64,000 bases of DNA from Larimichthys crocea (taxonomy: Eukaryota; Chordata; Actinopteri; Sciaenidae), in NCBI RefSeq assembly GCF_000972845.2, contig NC_040025.1:17982126-18046125 (forward strand), given 5' to 3'. A model generated the notes under the pieces. That model was not told the origin of the DNA and made no database searches. It was given only the letters and a program-made list of their open reading frames with translations. Position numbers and translations under genes: made by a program. This document shows, in pieces, positions 51,768 to 63,287 of this stretch (position 1 is its first letter; every line of letters starts with the position of its first letter).

Positions 51768-54700
51768 GTTGGACCTTATTTTTTTGCTCAAAATGCCTGA
51801 TTAAATCCATGCACTTGACAGTTTTTTCATACAGAGTAGGAACGAGATAAAAGAGGGATAATCCACACAAATAAACACACATTTCCTCTGTGAACAGGCT
51901 TGAAATGTTAATTGTATGCACACAATTAAAGCCTAATATTGTCTGCCTTTATACGTAAGCAACTTATTGCTTCACAAGAAATCTTAGAACTCACCATTCA
52001 TTTGATTGTAATAGTACATTTACATAACTCAGGGAAGTCTGTTATTATCAAAATATTTGCAGAAAACCCAATACAATCTACTTCTGAAACCGAAGACTCA
52101 AAAACAGACTGCTAACCATGTAGCACCTGACATGCATCAATACCCAGCTATCCATCTAACAAGCTGAATTTCAGTGTAGGGACTGGCCCACAGTGATAAG
52201 TTATTCAGCAGGGCTTTTTCACAGCAGACATTTTGGCATGAAGCAGAAAAAGTACAGGTGTAATTAATATCAACTGCTTTCAGTTTAGGTGACCCAGTGT
52301 CAGCGTCATGGTATTGTGCATACCGTCTCATCTCACATAGTGGAGCTAAGACACTTTTGGTTTTTCTGCTATGACGAGTCAAAATGTCTACTGTGAAAAT
52401 CAAATTATTTATCCAGACTAATAGCAGTTTACAAGTCCACAAAGAATAGAGTTGAATCATATCTAATTTCCGTCACATCGTTGAGTGAGTCCGTCGACTT
52501 CTCTTCAGTCTAAGTTTGGTTTTCACTTTCTCTGCACACCAGGCTTCCTATGAACAATCAATCTGCTCCTCTGTCCTTGTTTTCCTGTTGAAGCTGTCGA
52601 AATAAAACACGTCACTTCTCTCTTCCAGAGAGTTTACACATGGAAATGGTTGGTACTCTTTGATTTAAAAAGAAATTGTCGTAGGTTTCATGAAGTGAGT
52701 ATCAGACCCTTCTTTGTTGTATAAATATGTGATGGCGTCAAAATAGAAATTTATTTGGAACTGTCTCATATTATTAGTGCAACTCTGGTTATGAAGTCAC
52801 AACCCCCGCATTTTGTTCTTTCAGATCTGTAACGTGCCGTCTGATGCCTCTGAGCACCTTTTGAGCAACATTAACAAATATCAGACTACAGCCTCAACAT
52901 CACCTGGCTTGTCACCGTACAGTAGACGTGGTTGATTGTGTTTTTGAGTGTGTGTTTGTGTGCGAGTGAGTTACAGTACATTATCTCCAGAGAGTTTGGC
53001 TGTCGTGGCGTTGGGAGGGCTGCGTCGTGGCCGTGGCTGCGTGGAGCAGCAGCACAGGAAACGCGTCAAAGCGCTGAAAGCTAACTGGAACCAGATGTCT
53101 GAGGCTACTGGCCGGGGGATTCTCACTGTGGAACAAGAGCGTCAGCGGGGGAAGTTCGCTTCCCCCTGACAGTCTTGCTGTCTTCTCTGTCTGTCTGTAT
53201 CTCTGAATCTTTTGTCTTTGGCTTGTTTCCTTCCTTCTCTCTGTCTAAACTACCTGATTTATCTGTAGTTTGAGGCTAAGGCAGCTGAAAGACTCTGCAG
53301 CAGGGGAAGAATAAAATAGCCATGAGGAAGAGAATTTTTTTCCCCTCTATAAAAGAGGACACATCTTCTATACTTATGTGGAAACTCAAGACAAAAAAAG
53401 ATGATGAAAACTGTCATGTGCATCATTCAAAAAATACAAATATGCGATTATATTCAGGAGTCGATGTGTGTGTGTGTTGCAGTTTTTGGTTTAGTCTGAA
53501 TAAAACATAACCACTGATCTCACACAACTTTACTGATATAACCCGGCGTACTCTACCATCACTTGTTTTACTACCCCATCTCTTTGAAGCTCTCCATAGT
53601 GGGAGATGGAGTTGGCCTGCTTTCTATGCCTGGGAGCATTGCCTGCCCTCCTCCGCTTCACTGCCCCCTGACTTTCTCTCACATATACAGTATAAACACA
53701 CACACATGCGCATTTAATCACACATGCGCACACACACACACACTCAGGCGTACACTTAACTTATTCACTCATGCACAGCAATCATACATGGCACGTGCAC
53801 ACACAACGACCCATGCATCGCTGACGCTGTATGTGCATGACTCCAGCTGAGCCTCCAGTCTACCCCGGGCTGCTGAAGCCTCGCCTGTGTCTTACCCCGG
53901 TCTTTTCACCATTGGCAGATCCCCTAACTCAGGCTAACTGAGCGACGGCAGCAACAACACACAGCCGTACACCCTCCTACGGTGACAAGTGTTCTATAAT
54001 ATCAACTTCTAACAGACAGAAAGACTGACAAACAACGACTTGTGTCACACTCTGAGACAGGACAACAGAAGATCATAATCACTGGTCAGAGTATGTTGAA
54101 GTGTGCTTGTGCATGTAGATGCATGTCCAGCAGTTGCAGTAAGATGAATACTCCATCACTGTTTGGTCAGAGCTATTTTCTTTTTCTTCGAGGTGAATCG
54201 GCACAGCCTGAAGGTCCTGGATAGCTCTGGGTGAGAGCGGCTTTCAGCAGGCTGTTAGTCTTATCATCACACACATATACACACACACACTGTCCCCTCT
54301 GACCCAGGCCATTTCCTGCCCCTGGCTGATCTATTGGCTGATGCCTGCCCTGTGACTGTAGAGAAAGAGAGAAAAAGAGGAGGGGAAAGACGTGTGTGTG
54401 TGTGTATGTGTGTGCGCTCGCAGCCTGTCCCAGTGAATCGATATCCGTCTCGTATCTGTGAGCTGTGCCTGACCCCTGGCCGACCTTGCTCGGCATTGGT
54501 GTTGGAAGCGTTTTTTTTTTGGGGGGGGGGGGTTCTGAAAATGTGAGAGGCACATTGAGTTTTACCCCCTTGCTAATAGAGGTCTGGGGCCACGGAAGAG
54601 TGTGAAAAGTCCTGACTGTGCCAGTCTGAGGAGGAGGTAGCAACAACGTATCTGAGAAATGGTGAAATAACAGGAAATACTTTGCAGCCGGTCAAAGTAT

Positions 54701-55030
54701 AGTTCAAAGTATAACCCCAGAGATGAGTCCACCATGATTTTAAAACTACAACAATGAATCAGTAACGTATCTCCGTGGAGATAATGTGGTTTTAAAACTA
54801 GTAGAGGAATCTTCTTTAGCTCCATGTTATGGTTTCAGAAAAAAAAGTTTGTACTTTAAATTTTATATGCGTAAAGCTGTTGTGCTCATAGCTGAGAAAA
54901 GCCTCTCAGATTGTGTGTGTGTGTGTGTGTGTGCGTGTATAAGTATATGTGCCTGTGTGTGTGTGTGTGTGTGTGAGACCAACACAAAACTTGCCTTGAC
55001 GTCAGTTTGCTAGTTGGACTCAGCCTTGCG
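51768..55030. other. intergenic; denser stretch at 52820-53180, CA/GT repeats
   Basis: 52820-53180 is complex and holds a 73-codon + frame (52948-53169) with a basic stretch but no known domain. 53695-53745 is CA-rich. 54511-54532 is T10 followed by G12. GT tracts lie at 54915-54935 and 54955-54975. Confidence 0.45.
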
Positions 55031-55340
55031 TGTTGTTGGTGTGCTGATAGAGGTTCCAGCTCCCGGGCTGAGCGGGGCTGCGGGTGCTAGCCGCCGCCGG
55101 CACTAATTGAACCCTGCCGCTAAGGTAAAGGGGGGAGGAGGAGGCTGTCAGCGAGGGAGAGAAAAGGGGAAAAAAAAGAGAAGGAAGAAAAAAAATAGCG
55201 TGGTGAGGGCGAAGTGCCCCTGGGGGTTTGGGTCCCTGCCTGCCTGCCTGCCTGCCTGCCTTTCGTTCTCCAGCTCCTTCCCCCCTCCCCGTCTAAATAG
55301 CCGTGCCGGCGCTCCAGGGCTTCCTGCGCCTTATCTGCTG
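55031..55340 (+). promoter_or_regulatory. GC-rich island with donor-like site
   Basis: GAGCGGGGCTGCGGGTGC, GCCGCCGCCGG and a consensus-like splice donor CTAAG|GTAAAG at 55124/55125, followed by purine-rich sequence and a (TGCC)n tract (55235-55260). It could be a first exon of an unrecognised transcript. No coding evidence. Confidence 0.3.
55235..55260. repeat. (TGCC)6 microsatellite
   Basis: Tetranucleotide TGCC units in tandem. Confidence 0.9.
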
Positions 55341-56345
55341 ATAATTGGGCACTGGAGCTCCACAGCTCGCTTATGAAATATAGATTCCTGACGGAGGGGA
55401 AGGATGGGGGGGAAGGAGGTAAGGTGGTAGAGGGAGTGTGCAGGCAGAGAAAAGCCCCTGGTCGTATCAGAGAGCGTGGAGCCTTGTGGGCTCCGTGGTG
55501 TTGCTCTGCCTCGTTTAGCAAACGCAGCCCCAGTAGTTAGGGCGAAGGCCTCTGAGCAACCCACACTGTCACAGCCAATTGAAAAACAATGCTTTGTTCT
55601 TATTGTTCGTTGCACCCACAACATTCAAAGAACTATGAATTTGTGGGGGTGAATGCTTGTTGTGTAGTTTGTCACACAGCGTGTGAAATCTTCTATGCAA
55701 CTTCATACATGTAGCGGTGAATTGCCCCATATGTAACGCAACGCTCACTCCTCGACAGTTCCTGTTCAGTGTCTGCACGCTCAGTGATGAAAATGGTGTG
55801 AATGAGTAGCCTGCGTAGTTACGGTGTCATTAAAGCATGTCCTGATGAGGGCATGTTATGAAACTCAGTATTCCTCTGTGTTTGAATGGAAGAGGATGTT
55901 ATTTTCCTGCAGCGAGGTTGGGATGCTATCTGCAGTCTCATGGGGGAATGTGATTGGATCACAACATGGAGACCAAATCCCAGAGAGAGCAGAGCAGGGA
56001 ATACTCTGCTGGGTGCTCAACACAACGTGGATTCCTCTTATCCAAGGCTACTTTTGCTTTGAGCTTTGAGCAAGGTTGTTCATTTAGAGTTTAATTTCAT
56101 GAGAAATATATTGTTACCTCAACTGAGAGACAAATGATTCTGTCCGTAAAAATGAACTATTTAACTATTTATGTCTCTTAATGGCATAATTTGGAATAAA
56201 ACTTAGCAGTTGTGAACTTAGAGAAACTTCCTTTAATACAGGATACATTTTCAAGGCTGAATTCAACAGCGTTATGGCATCAAAACCTTTTGTTGTTTCG
56301 TTTCTTCAGGACTTTCTTGCACTGTCCTCAGATTCATTTTACACA

Positions 56346-56383
<38 letters not shown>

Positions 56384-58793
56384 CAGGTCTGTGCATGTCC
56401 CAATTAGTTCGTGAGCGGTTTGGTTAATGAATGGGGAGCTACCTGCTTGGATGTGGGAGGTGGACTTGGGGGATGGAGTTAAAAAAAAATACAACCGGAA
56501 GGCTTGACATTTTATCCATGAGGTTTTGCAGCACTGCGGTGTTACATTGAGGCTTTAAGCAACCAATATATGAAGTTTTCTTACACTTACAGGGCAATGT
56601 TGCACACTCCTCATTTTGAGGCGATGGAAGAAAAAAAAAAACATGGGCCAGGCTAAAGCAATCTCTGGAGTGATTCCCCTCTGCAGCCTTATTTCTGTAT
56701 GTTTCACATTATTTTTTAAACAATTCCAGCTCACATCTAAATTGTGGCCAAAAGTCAGAGAACCCTATACCCCAAGTAACGGCTCCATCATCATGTTGAC
56801 CAAAGTTACCACAGGAGTCAACACAATAATTCACCTGTTACATGTTTGTCCCTCCAAACACCTTTATTTACGGGGCACAAATACCAGTGGTGGGTTACAC
56901 ATCGATCTTGGCATGAACACACTGCACTCCCAGTTTCATTTCCTGCGGACCACTTGGGCCCTATTGGTCAATAGCAATTGCAATTCCCTGCACTAGGGCC
57001 TAGACAAATTCATTTCAATTACAATTAGCATGGAGGCCCAGGGGCTGATTTATGGCCTTGTTTTCCTTCCCATGCGTTCCCCCGCGCATTAATCAACCCC
57101 ACGCCGGCTCGTGTGATCCTCACTTCATCTACCTGCCAAGGCAGCCGCCCTGCTGTGCATTCCTGGATCCCTTCCCCTCTTACTTTCCAGTCCAACTCCT
57201 GTCCTCCTTTCCTCTGACCGCGCACATAACAGTGGGTGTCCTTAACTCGCACCTGACATAGACCAGGGAGCAGGGCTGCATTTAACTCGGTGCTGGGGCG
57301 TCTGATTGGCACTCATTCATCACGTGTAATGAGCAAATGTTTCTTGGGAAAAATACATGAAAAAAGTTGCAGTTTCCTTCAGATTTATTCACCAAAATTA
57401 GCTCAGTACAGTATAATTTGATTTAGGTGAATTTGATCCTGTGGAATGCAGAATACAGGATACACACCTACATGAAGACATAAATCATCATACACTTAGT
57501 ACTGTCACACATCATACTGTCAGTAAATCATGCTCATTAGATATGTATGGAGTCCGTCCATGTGCTGTAGCCAACGACGCAGGTTTGGAGGTTTTCTGTC
57601 TTGAAAGGGAAATTATGTTCGAGCCGACAAACACTCTCATCCTTCACTTGACATTTGGTTACCATCAGGCGGGGATTAAGAGGCCTATTTTGGATAGTCT
57701 GGAAACTGTTTGGGACAGAGCAGTGTCTCTCCACTCCTATGCAGTGTCGGAGGCTGAGTCATCCGGGGCCAGACGTTTCCACTGGGACAATGTACCAATC
57801 CCTGGTGGCCACACTCAGACTTGTTTATACGGCCCCGTCCGCGGCCCCGTGAATCTGGCAGCAGTTTGCCTGCTTCCAACCTCTGTCCCCTTCCCTGCTC
57901 CTTCACCCTTTAACGTTCTACCTCAAAGGGTGTGTGTGTGTGTGTGTGTGTTGGGTGGGGGGGGGGCATTGTGACCAAGGCAATGGTGCTTCTGTGGAAA
58001 GCCAGTTGATTCAGAGGGCCAATAAAAACAGAGGGCAGTGCGCTGCTCAGGGCAGACTAAACATCTGTTCGGACAACATCCTGACTCGGGCTTCTCTGAC
58101 GGGTGGGTGGTGTGCAAGCATGCGCATCTACGCGTACCTGTATAAAAACTGCTGCCACCTTTTCCATCAAAATGGAAGGAAATCAAAGTTTCGTGGCTAC
58201 CACTGAGGTTTGATTCTGTTTTTAGAGTGGACGTCTGATGACCAGAATATAGGTCAGGATTTCAGGGGCTTTTTTCACTTTACTTATCACATTCACGCCT
58301 AGTCTACAGAGTGGGAAGAATGGGAAAACCCACCTTTGTATCAACTGGGGAAATTTCATACATTAGTCCAAAGTGGTTACCTCCTTGCTAGCCCTGTGGC
58401 AAATGGTAATTATCCTCTTTACTGTGTTACAAACTGTATTTGAAGTGGTTCATTGAATGAAAACAGTTTATAACTTGTTTTCTAATTCACTTAATTGATT
58501 GTAATAGTGTGAATAGTTGGATAATCTTTTGATGTAACTGCCAGTAATTGCAGAGTGGGAGAAATTGTAAATTGCTGGTATTGTCATCTTGGAAATACAA
58601 CCAGAAATCTTCCCCTCTCAGCTTTTCGTAATTGCAGTATAAAAGGATGTGAAAGTAGTTTTATAAAGTCCTCCAAAGGTTCCTCAAAAGTTTGAGGCAC
58701 TCTGATCTCTAACAGAAGAGAAAAAGCAAATGATTAAAAACAAAACCTTTGTATTGTATTATCTTCACATTGTGGATGGGTTTGATACGGCAC
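55341..58793. other. intergenic; complex blocks at 56940-57330 and 57540-57910
   Basis: The first block has CAATTACAATTAGCATGG (57016-57033) and CGCGCATTAATCAACC. The second lies in the longest non-rere frame of this part (177 codons, 57441-57974), without a domain. Microsatellites: (AC)n-(AG)n at 56341-56381, (GT)n plus G run at 57930-57967. Confidence 0.45.
56341..56381. repeat. compound (AC)n(AG)n microsatellite
   Basis: About 11 AC units run directly into about 10 AG units. Confidence 0.9.
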
Positions 58794-59206
58794 TAAGTGG
58801 CAACCTCTGTGGCTGTGAAGTGAAGCCAACGCGGAAGTGCCAAAAACTGCAGTTCTTTGAACAGCCACTTGAGGCTGGCTACAGAATGAGTCAATCTCCA
58901 TAAGCCCCCATATTAAAATGTCCAACTTCACAGCAAAAAAGTGTTTTATATTTCTTGTTTTAAATTTAGTGTGCTAACTTTCTGATTATTTTTTTTAAAC
59001 TCACCTGTTCAAACTATATTAGTGTGGCCGCCTGTATTACAGATGACTTGTTTGAGAACCCAGGCATCATTTGGCCTGCCTCAGGTCCACTGACAATCCA
59101 CGTCTTTGCCATGTTTTGGATTAGCGGGAAGTGGAAGAGGCAGGACTAATAACATGAGAAACCTACAGGTGACATCACGCATACGCTGTCCATTCTTTAT
59201 ACTGGC
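58794..59206 (+). repeat. dispersed repeat family A, copy 4
   Basis: It begins TAAGTGGCAACCTCTGTGGC and TGTGAAGTGAAGCCAACGCG, the best-preserved start of the family. It lacks part of the middle after the TTCACAGC block and ends CATTCTTTATACTGGC. Confidence 0.85.
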
Positions 59207-61660
59207 ACCCTGAAACCCCACCGGGCACGTCTCTGTCACATTGCAGCTGCGACGCTGTTTTGGGCCATCGTGACTTCAAACTCCAGCACGACTGTTTCAG
59301 AAGAGGAGCATTTAGCCTGCCAGACTTTGTTTACTTGGTACTAGGGCTTTTCTTTGGTTCTAAGTATGCTTCTATATATGCGTAAATATGCTATATAGTT
59401 AATTAGTTTCACCATTGTCTGTTTTTACAATTGGCAGTTTGTACAGGGTATTTTATTTTAATAATCCACTAGATTATCTCTGCTGTTTCTGTGTCTGACT
59501 TCTGCCAGCTCGAGGTGCTTTGTAAATTGATGCGGAGCTGACCGTAGGCCCACTTCTGGGACACTTCTGAACTAGACTGTGGTGGAGCTGGTGGGACTTG
59601 AAACACTGACTAGAACGACCGCGTATCACTGTGGCCACCGGCGCACACGCAACGTGCCGCGTCCACACCTGGTGGAATTTGGGGGGCAATGATTGGCACC
59701 GCCACTCAGCCTTGCTGACAATTTGTCTCAGTGGTCAACAACGGTACTGCAACAAGAAAATCCCCAAATGGTCCAAAATGCATTTTTTTCCCCCATAGAC
59801 CAGCATTATAAAAGAAATGTATATTTAAATGTATTGTATAACCTAGAAATGACCTAACACAGCTCATAAATATGAGGAAATATAATTCAGGTTTCTGCTG
59901 TGTTAATATCTTCTGCCAGTCTAGCTTTCCTTTGGCTTTTGAACCTCTAACCTCTAACCCTTCTGAAAGACGCCTGCAGAGGATCCAGGCCAAGACCCGT
60001 CCATTAATGACTCACGACTGCACAAGCCTTCAGTTATGAATGTTGATAAGTAATTGATGAATGATTGTTGACCCAGAAGCTCTGAAGATTCTTCCAGGGG
60101 GCAGGAGGCCAAAAAGTCTATGGTCTAAGGGTCCTTCCTGGTTAAAGAACTATTCAAAAAGACAAAATAGGTGGCACACCAAAAATCCTGTTACTCTAAA
60201 ATTAGATTTGTTCCTATATTAATGATCTTTAAAGTACTTATAACAAGGACTTTAACAATGTACTGTAATATAATTATGTAACATTAGCCTATAAAAAACT
60301 TGACTATATGTGTCATGGAGCTGAAAAGTGGATTGCAGTGTCATTGGCACCTAAACAAAGTTTCTGAGTGGTCACGTCAAGATGTAACTCCATCCTACTC
60401 AATGTGAAGTGGATTTTCAGCTCGCTCTGACCGCTGAAGTGGCTTTGCAGCCTGTGTCTTTTGGCCACAAGCAGTGAATGGAGAAGTTCCCTGACTGACA
60501 GTTTGGTGTGACAACAGGCACAGACTGAGTGTGACAGCTCAGATAGACTGATTTCCAAACTTACCAAGAACTCTAGTTTTACTTATTTTCCTCCAGACCC
60601 TCTACTTACCACATCTATATTGGTACATTTATAGAATAATAGGGTCTAAAACTAAATCTCATTGGTTGAAACTTTTTTGCTCATATATATTTATATTGAT
60701 CTTTGCTTCTCTTCATACCATCTGTTCATCCATCTTAATTTGGGTTTTTCCATTGACTTTGTATGTATTCATGCCGCCCCAAGATATTGCCCCAATTTCT
60801 ATAATGCAATGCAACAGCAGTATTCACCGTATTTTCTATGAAAACTCAGGTTTGTGGCAAATTAAGGTGAAAATATTCATATATTTGTCAAACTGCTTGA
60901 AAAACAAGGTTATTTATTTGTTTGTTTGTTTGTTTTAAAGAGATTATGTTATTTGCATGTTGCACAAAAAGATTAAAACCAATATATAACTTTAGATTTG
61001 TTTTTGTCCATTGTGTTTATCATACTTTATTTTTTTGTCATACCAGAAATAGGAGTGTATTAGACCATAGACCTTGACCGTTCAAAAGTATAAAAAACCA
61101 AGTCATTAGTAACAACCAGTGACTTCACGTTGTTGGTTGTTACGTTGTTTTTGTAATTGCACTGATATTTTTTTGCCCCTGTGCACTATAAATGTGTTTA
61201 CTTACTTAACTACAACCTACAAAGTATTTATAGACATAGTCTGGTTAGTTTTATTTCGGTCAGTGAGTTTTCTGACACAGAAGTACGTGTAAACACTGTA
61301 TTACTGATGTTAGCCATTCCCAATAAAGTTCACTATACTTTATAATTATACATATCGTAAAGTCTTTGCCATGTGCCGAAGAAGAATATAAATGCCACTG
61401 TTCAGAAAGGAAAAAGGTCGTGCAACTCCCGTGGTACAGAAATAAACTAAGCTCTGGAAAATTGTGAATGTTACTGGTTACAAGACAAGTATATTTGTTT
61501 TTTAGGCAGGGATTGTTCCAGCTACTGTTTGGAGAAGGATCTGGTGAATAGGAAAGATACAAGGGCTGTAATACAGTTGGAGGCAGTGCGTTAGCGAGCG
61601 GAGAAGAGAGTGTTTCATCTTTTCTTTTTTTAAGTAGGTAAGAAAGACCAAGTGCAAACC
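59207..61660. other. intergenic, no gene recognised
   Basis: 59470-59720 is denser (CCGCGTATCACTGTGGCCAC) and may be an old repeat that I cannot name. The rest is AT-rich, with TTTG repeats at 60917-60935. Confidence 0.45.
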
Positions 61661-61845
61661 GACCATGATGTCACCCATTGGTTTGTGGACAACCGTTTTG
61701 AAGCATCCAGCATTATGGATGTTGCCATCTTGGTTTCTTTGAAGCCAGAAATGACATATTCGGACGAGAGCGTGGAGCTGGTGGATGACGTACTGCAAGT
61801 TGGACTCTGGATTGGTTTCGATTCCAGGCCAATGGTGGCCTCCCT
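61661..61845 (+). repeat. dispersed teleost repeat ('GATGTCACCCATTGGTTTGTGG')
   Basis: Ordered blocks GATGTCACCCATTGGTTTGT, CCGTTTTGAAGC, GCCATCTTGGTTTCTTTGAAGC, CAGAAATGACATATTCGGAC and GAGAGCGTGGAGCTG match a repeat I recognise as common in fish genomes. The 97-codon frame over it is incidental. Confidence 0.65.
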
Positions 61846-62009
61846 GCTCACAGACTTTCTTGTATTACAGCTAAACAGTATACCAAAATATTGTCAATCA
61901 CAAGGTAGCTACACCATAAAGCATACCATATTTTATCGTCTCTAAATAGGACCATGATTTACAAAATGAACATCATGCTGTAATTCCGTGGTAATGAATC
62001 AAGTGAGGG

Positions 62010-62135
62010 ACATTTTTCCATAAGGTTCAATGCAATACGACAGTTTTATTGCAGCCAATGGAGCTTCCCCCTGCTGGCCGGTAGAAAGAATGCATGTTTA
62101 AGACACTTCTGCATTGGCTTCACTTCACAGGCCTG
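62010..62135 (-). repeat. repeat fragment sharing the start of family A, reverse strand
   Basis: The reverse complement reads CTGTGAAGTGAAGCCAATGC, AGAAGTGTCTTAAACATGC and CGGCCAGCAGGGGGAAGCTC. Its first 19 bases match the start of copies 1 and 4; the rest differs. It suggests a related subfamily. Confidence 0.6.
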
Positions 62136-62472
62136 TAAGCTCTGTCTACTAATCATACTGTCCAATTCAACAAGAGTTCTTTCAGATTCAAGTCCCATTT
62201 GAATCAGGAGTTTATTTTTCATCGTGACTCTCTGTTGCCGTTCAAGTTGATTTCAAATTTCTGGACCCATGAAGAGCTTTGTTATAAACCTATTTTTTGT
62301 TTTTGTCTTTTTTCTAGAATAGTACCACCCTTCCTAAATAGTTTTCCACATGTGGCATGTTTTCGTCCCAGGAGGTGGTGTTTTCACCTGACCTCCACGT
62401 GACCTAAGCAGCCTCTCTTGTTCAGCACCTGGGTGCTGAGTGAGGAGGTTCAGTCTTTCCCTCTTCCACACA

Positions 62473-62598
62473 GGAAGTTAGGATTCCCTGTCTACAAACA
62501 ACACAGAGATCTGTAGGATAAGCAGAGAAGAGAGAGCAAGTTAAGACTCCAAATCCTCAAACAACACAGGAAGCTGTCGGATAAGCAGAGGAGAAATT
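62473..62598. repeat. two-copy tandem repeat, 63-base unit
   Basis: AAACAACACAG and CTGTNGGATAAGCAGAG recur at a spacing of 63 bases (62496 and 62559), with diverged bases between. Confidence 0.75.
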
Positions 62599-63231
62599 GA
62601 GAGAGAGAAATGAATGTTGCCTCTCCTGCTTTTGAAGTATTTATAAGGATCTTCCACTAAGACTGAACTTCCCTCTCACATACTTGAGTGTCAGCCCAGG
62701 TAGAACTTATTTCACTCATTGAAGCTTTAAGGAATTCATACTTCGATAACATTAAGGGCAGTGAAAAATTGACCCCATAAAATGAGCTTGGAGGATTTTC
62801 TCTAACTTCTCTTGTGTCCTGGTCAAACTCTCATATTGCACTGATCAAACAATACAACTCCTCCCACCATAGCATCACTTCATGCTTGTGTATCTATTTT
62901 AGCAGCTGATCATATGTCTTTCATACAAATACCCATCCAGTCATGCAAAACCTCTATTTGTCTTTCTCTTTTAATTGGTTTATCACAGCATTTGCCAACT
63001 CACGCGAACCTTTCCTTATGCCTCTTACACCCACTCATTCTCATTCACAAACGCATGTACGTGTAGACGTGTGAGCGCGCACACACATTTACACACATAC
63101 AGAATAAGCTACCCTGAGAGGGAGTGCTGTATTGGGTTTTCTTCAGGAAGTGCGGCTCCTCCAAAGCTCTGGTCAGATGAAAGGCGAAGAGCTGTATCGA
63201 TCGGCCCAGAGCGGGGGGAGGTGGTGGAGTG

Positions 63232-63233
<2 letters not shown>

Positions 63234-63286
<53 letters not shown>
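63234..63286. repeat. (GT)26 microsatellite
   Basis: 53 uninterrupted bases, the longest GT tract in the window. Confidence 0.95.

Positions 63287-63287
<1 letters not shown>

Noticed and set aside
54173..54646. 157-codon minus-strand frame
   Set aside because: Crosses CA repeats and the T10/G12 run. Composition is low-complexity with no domain.
55120..55521. 133-codon minus-strand frame over the GC-rich island at 55 kb
   Set aside because: Driven by TGCC and purine runs; no domain.
61652..61945. 97-codon + frame with protein-like composition
   Set aside because: Lies on a dispersed fish repeat recognised by its ordered blocks; not a gene.
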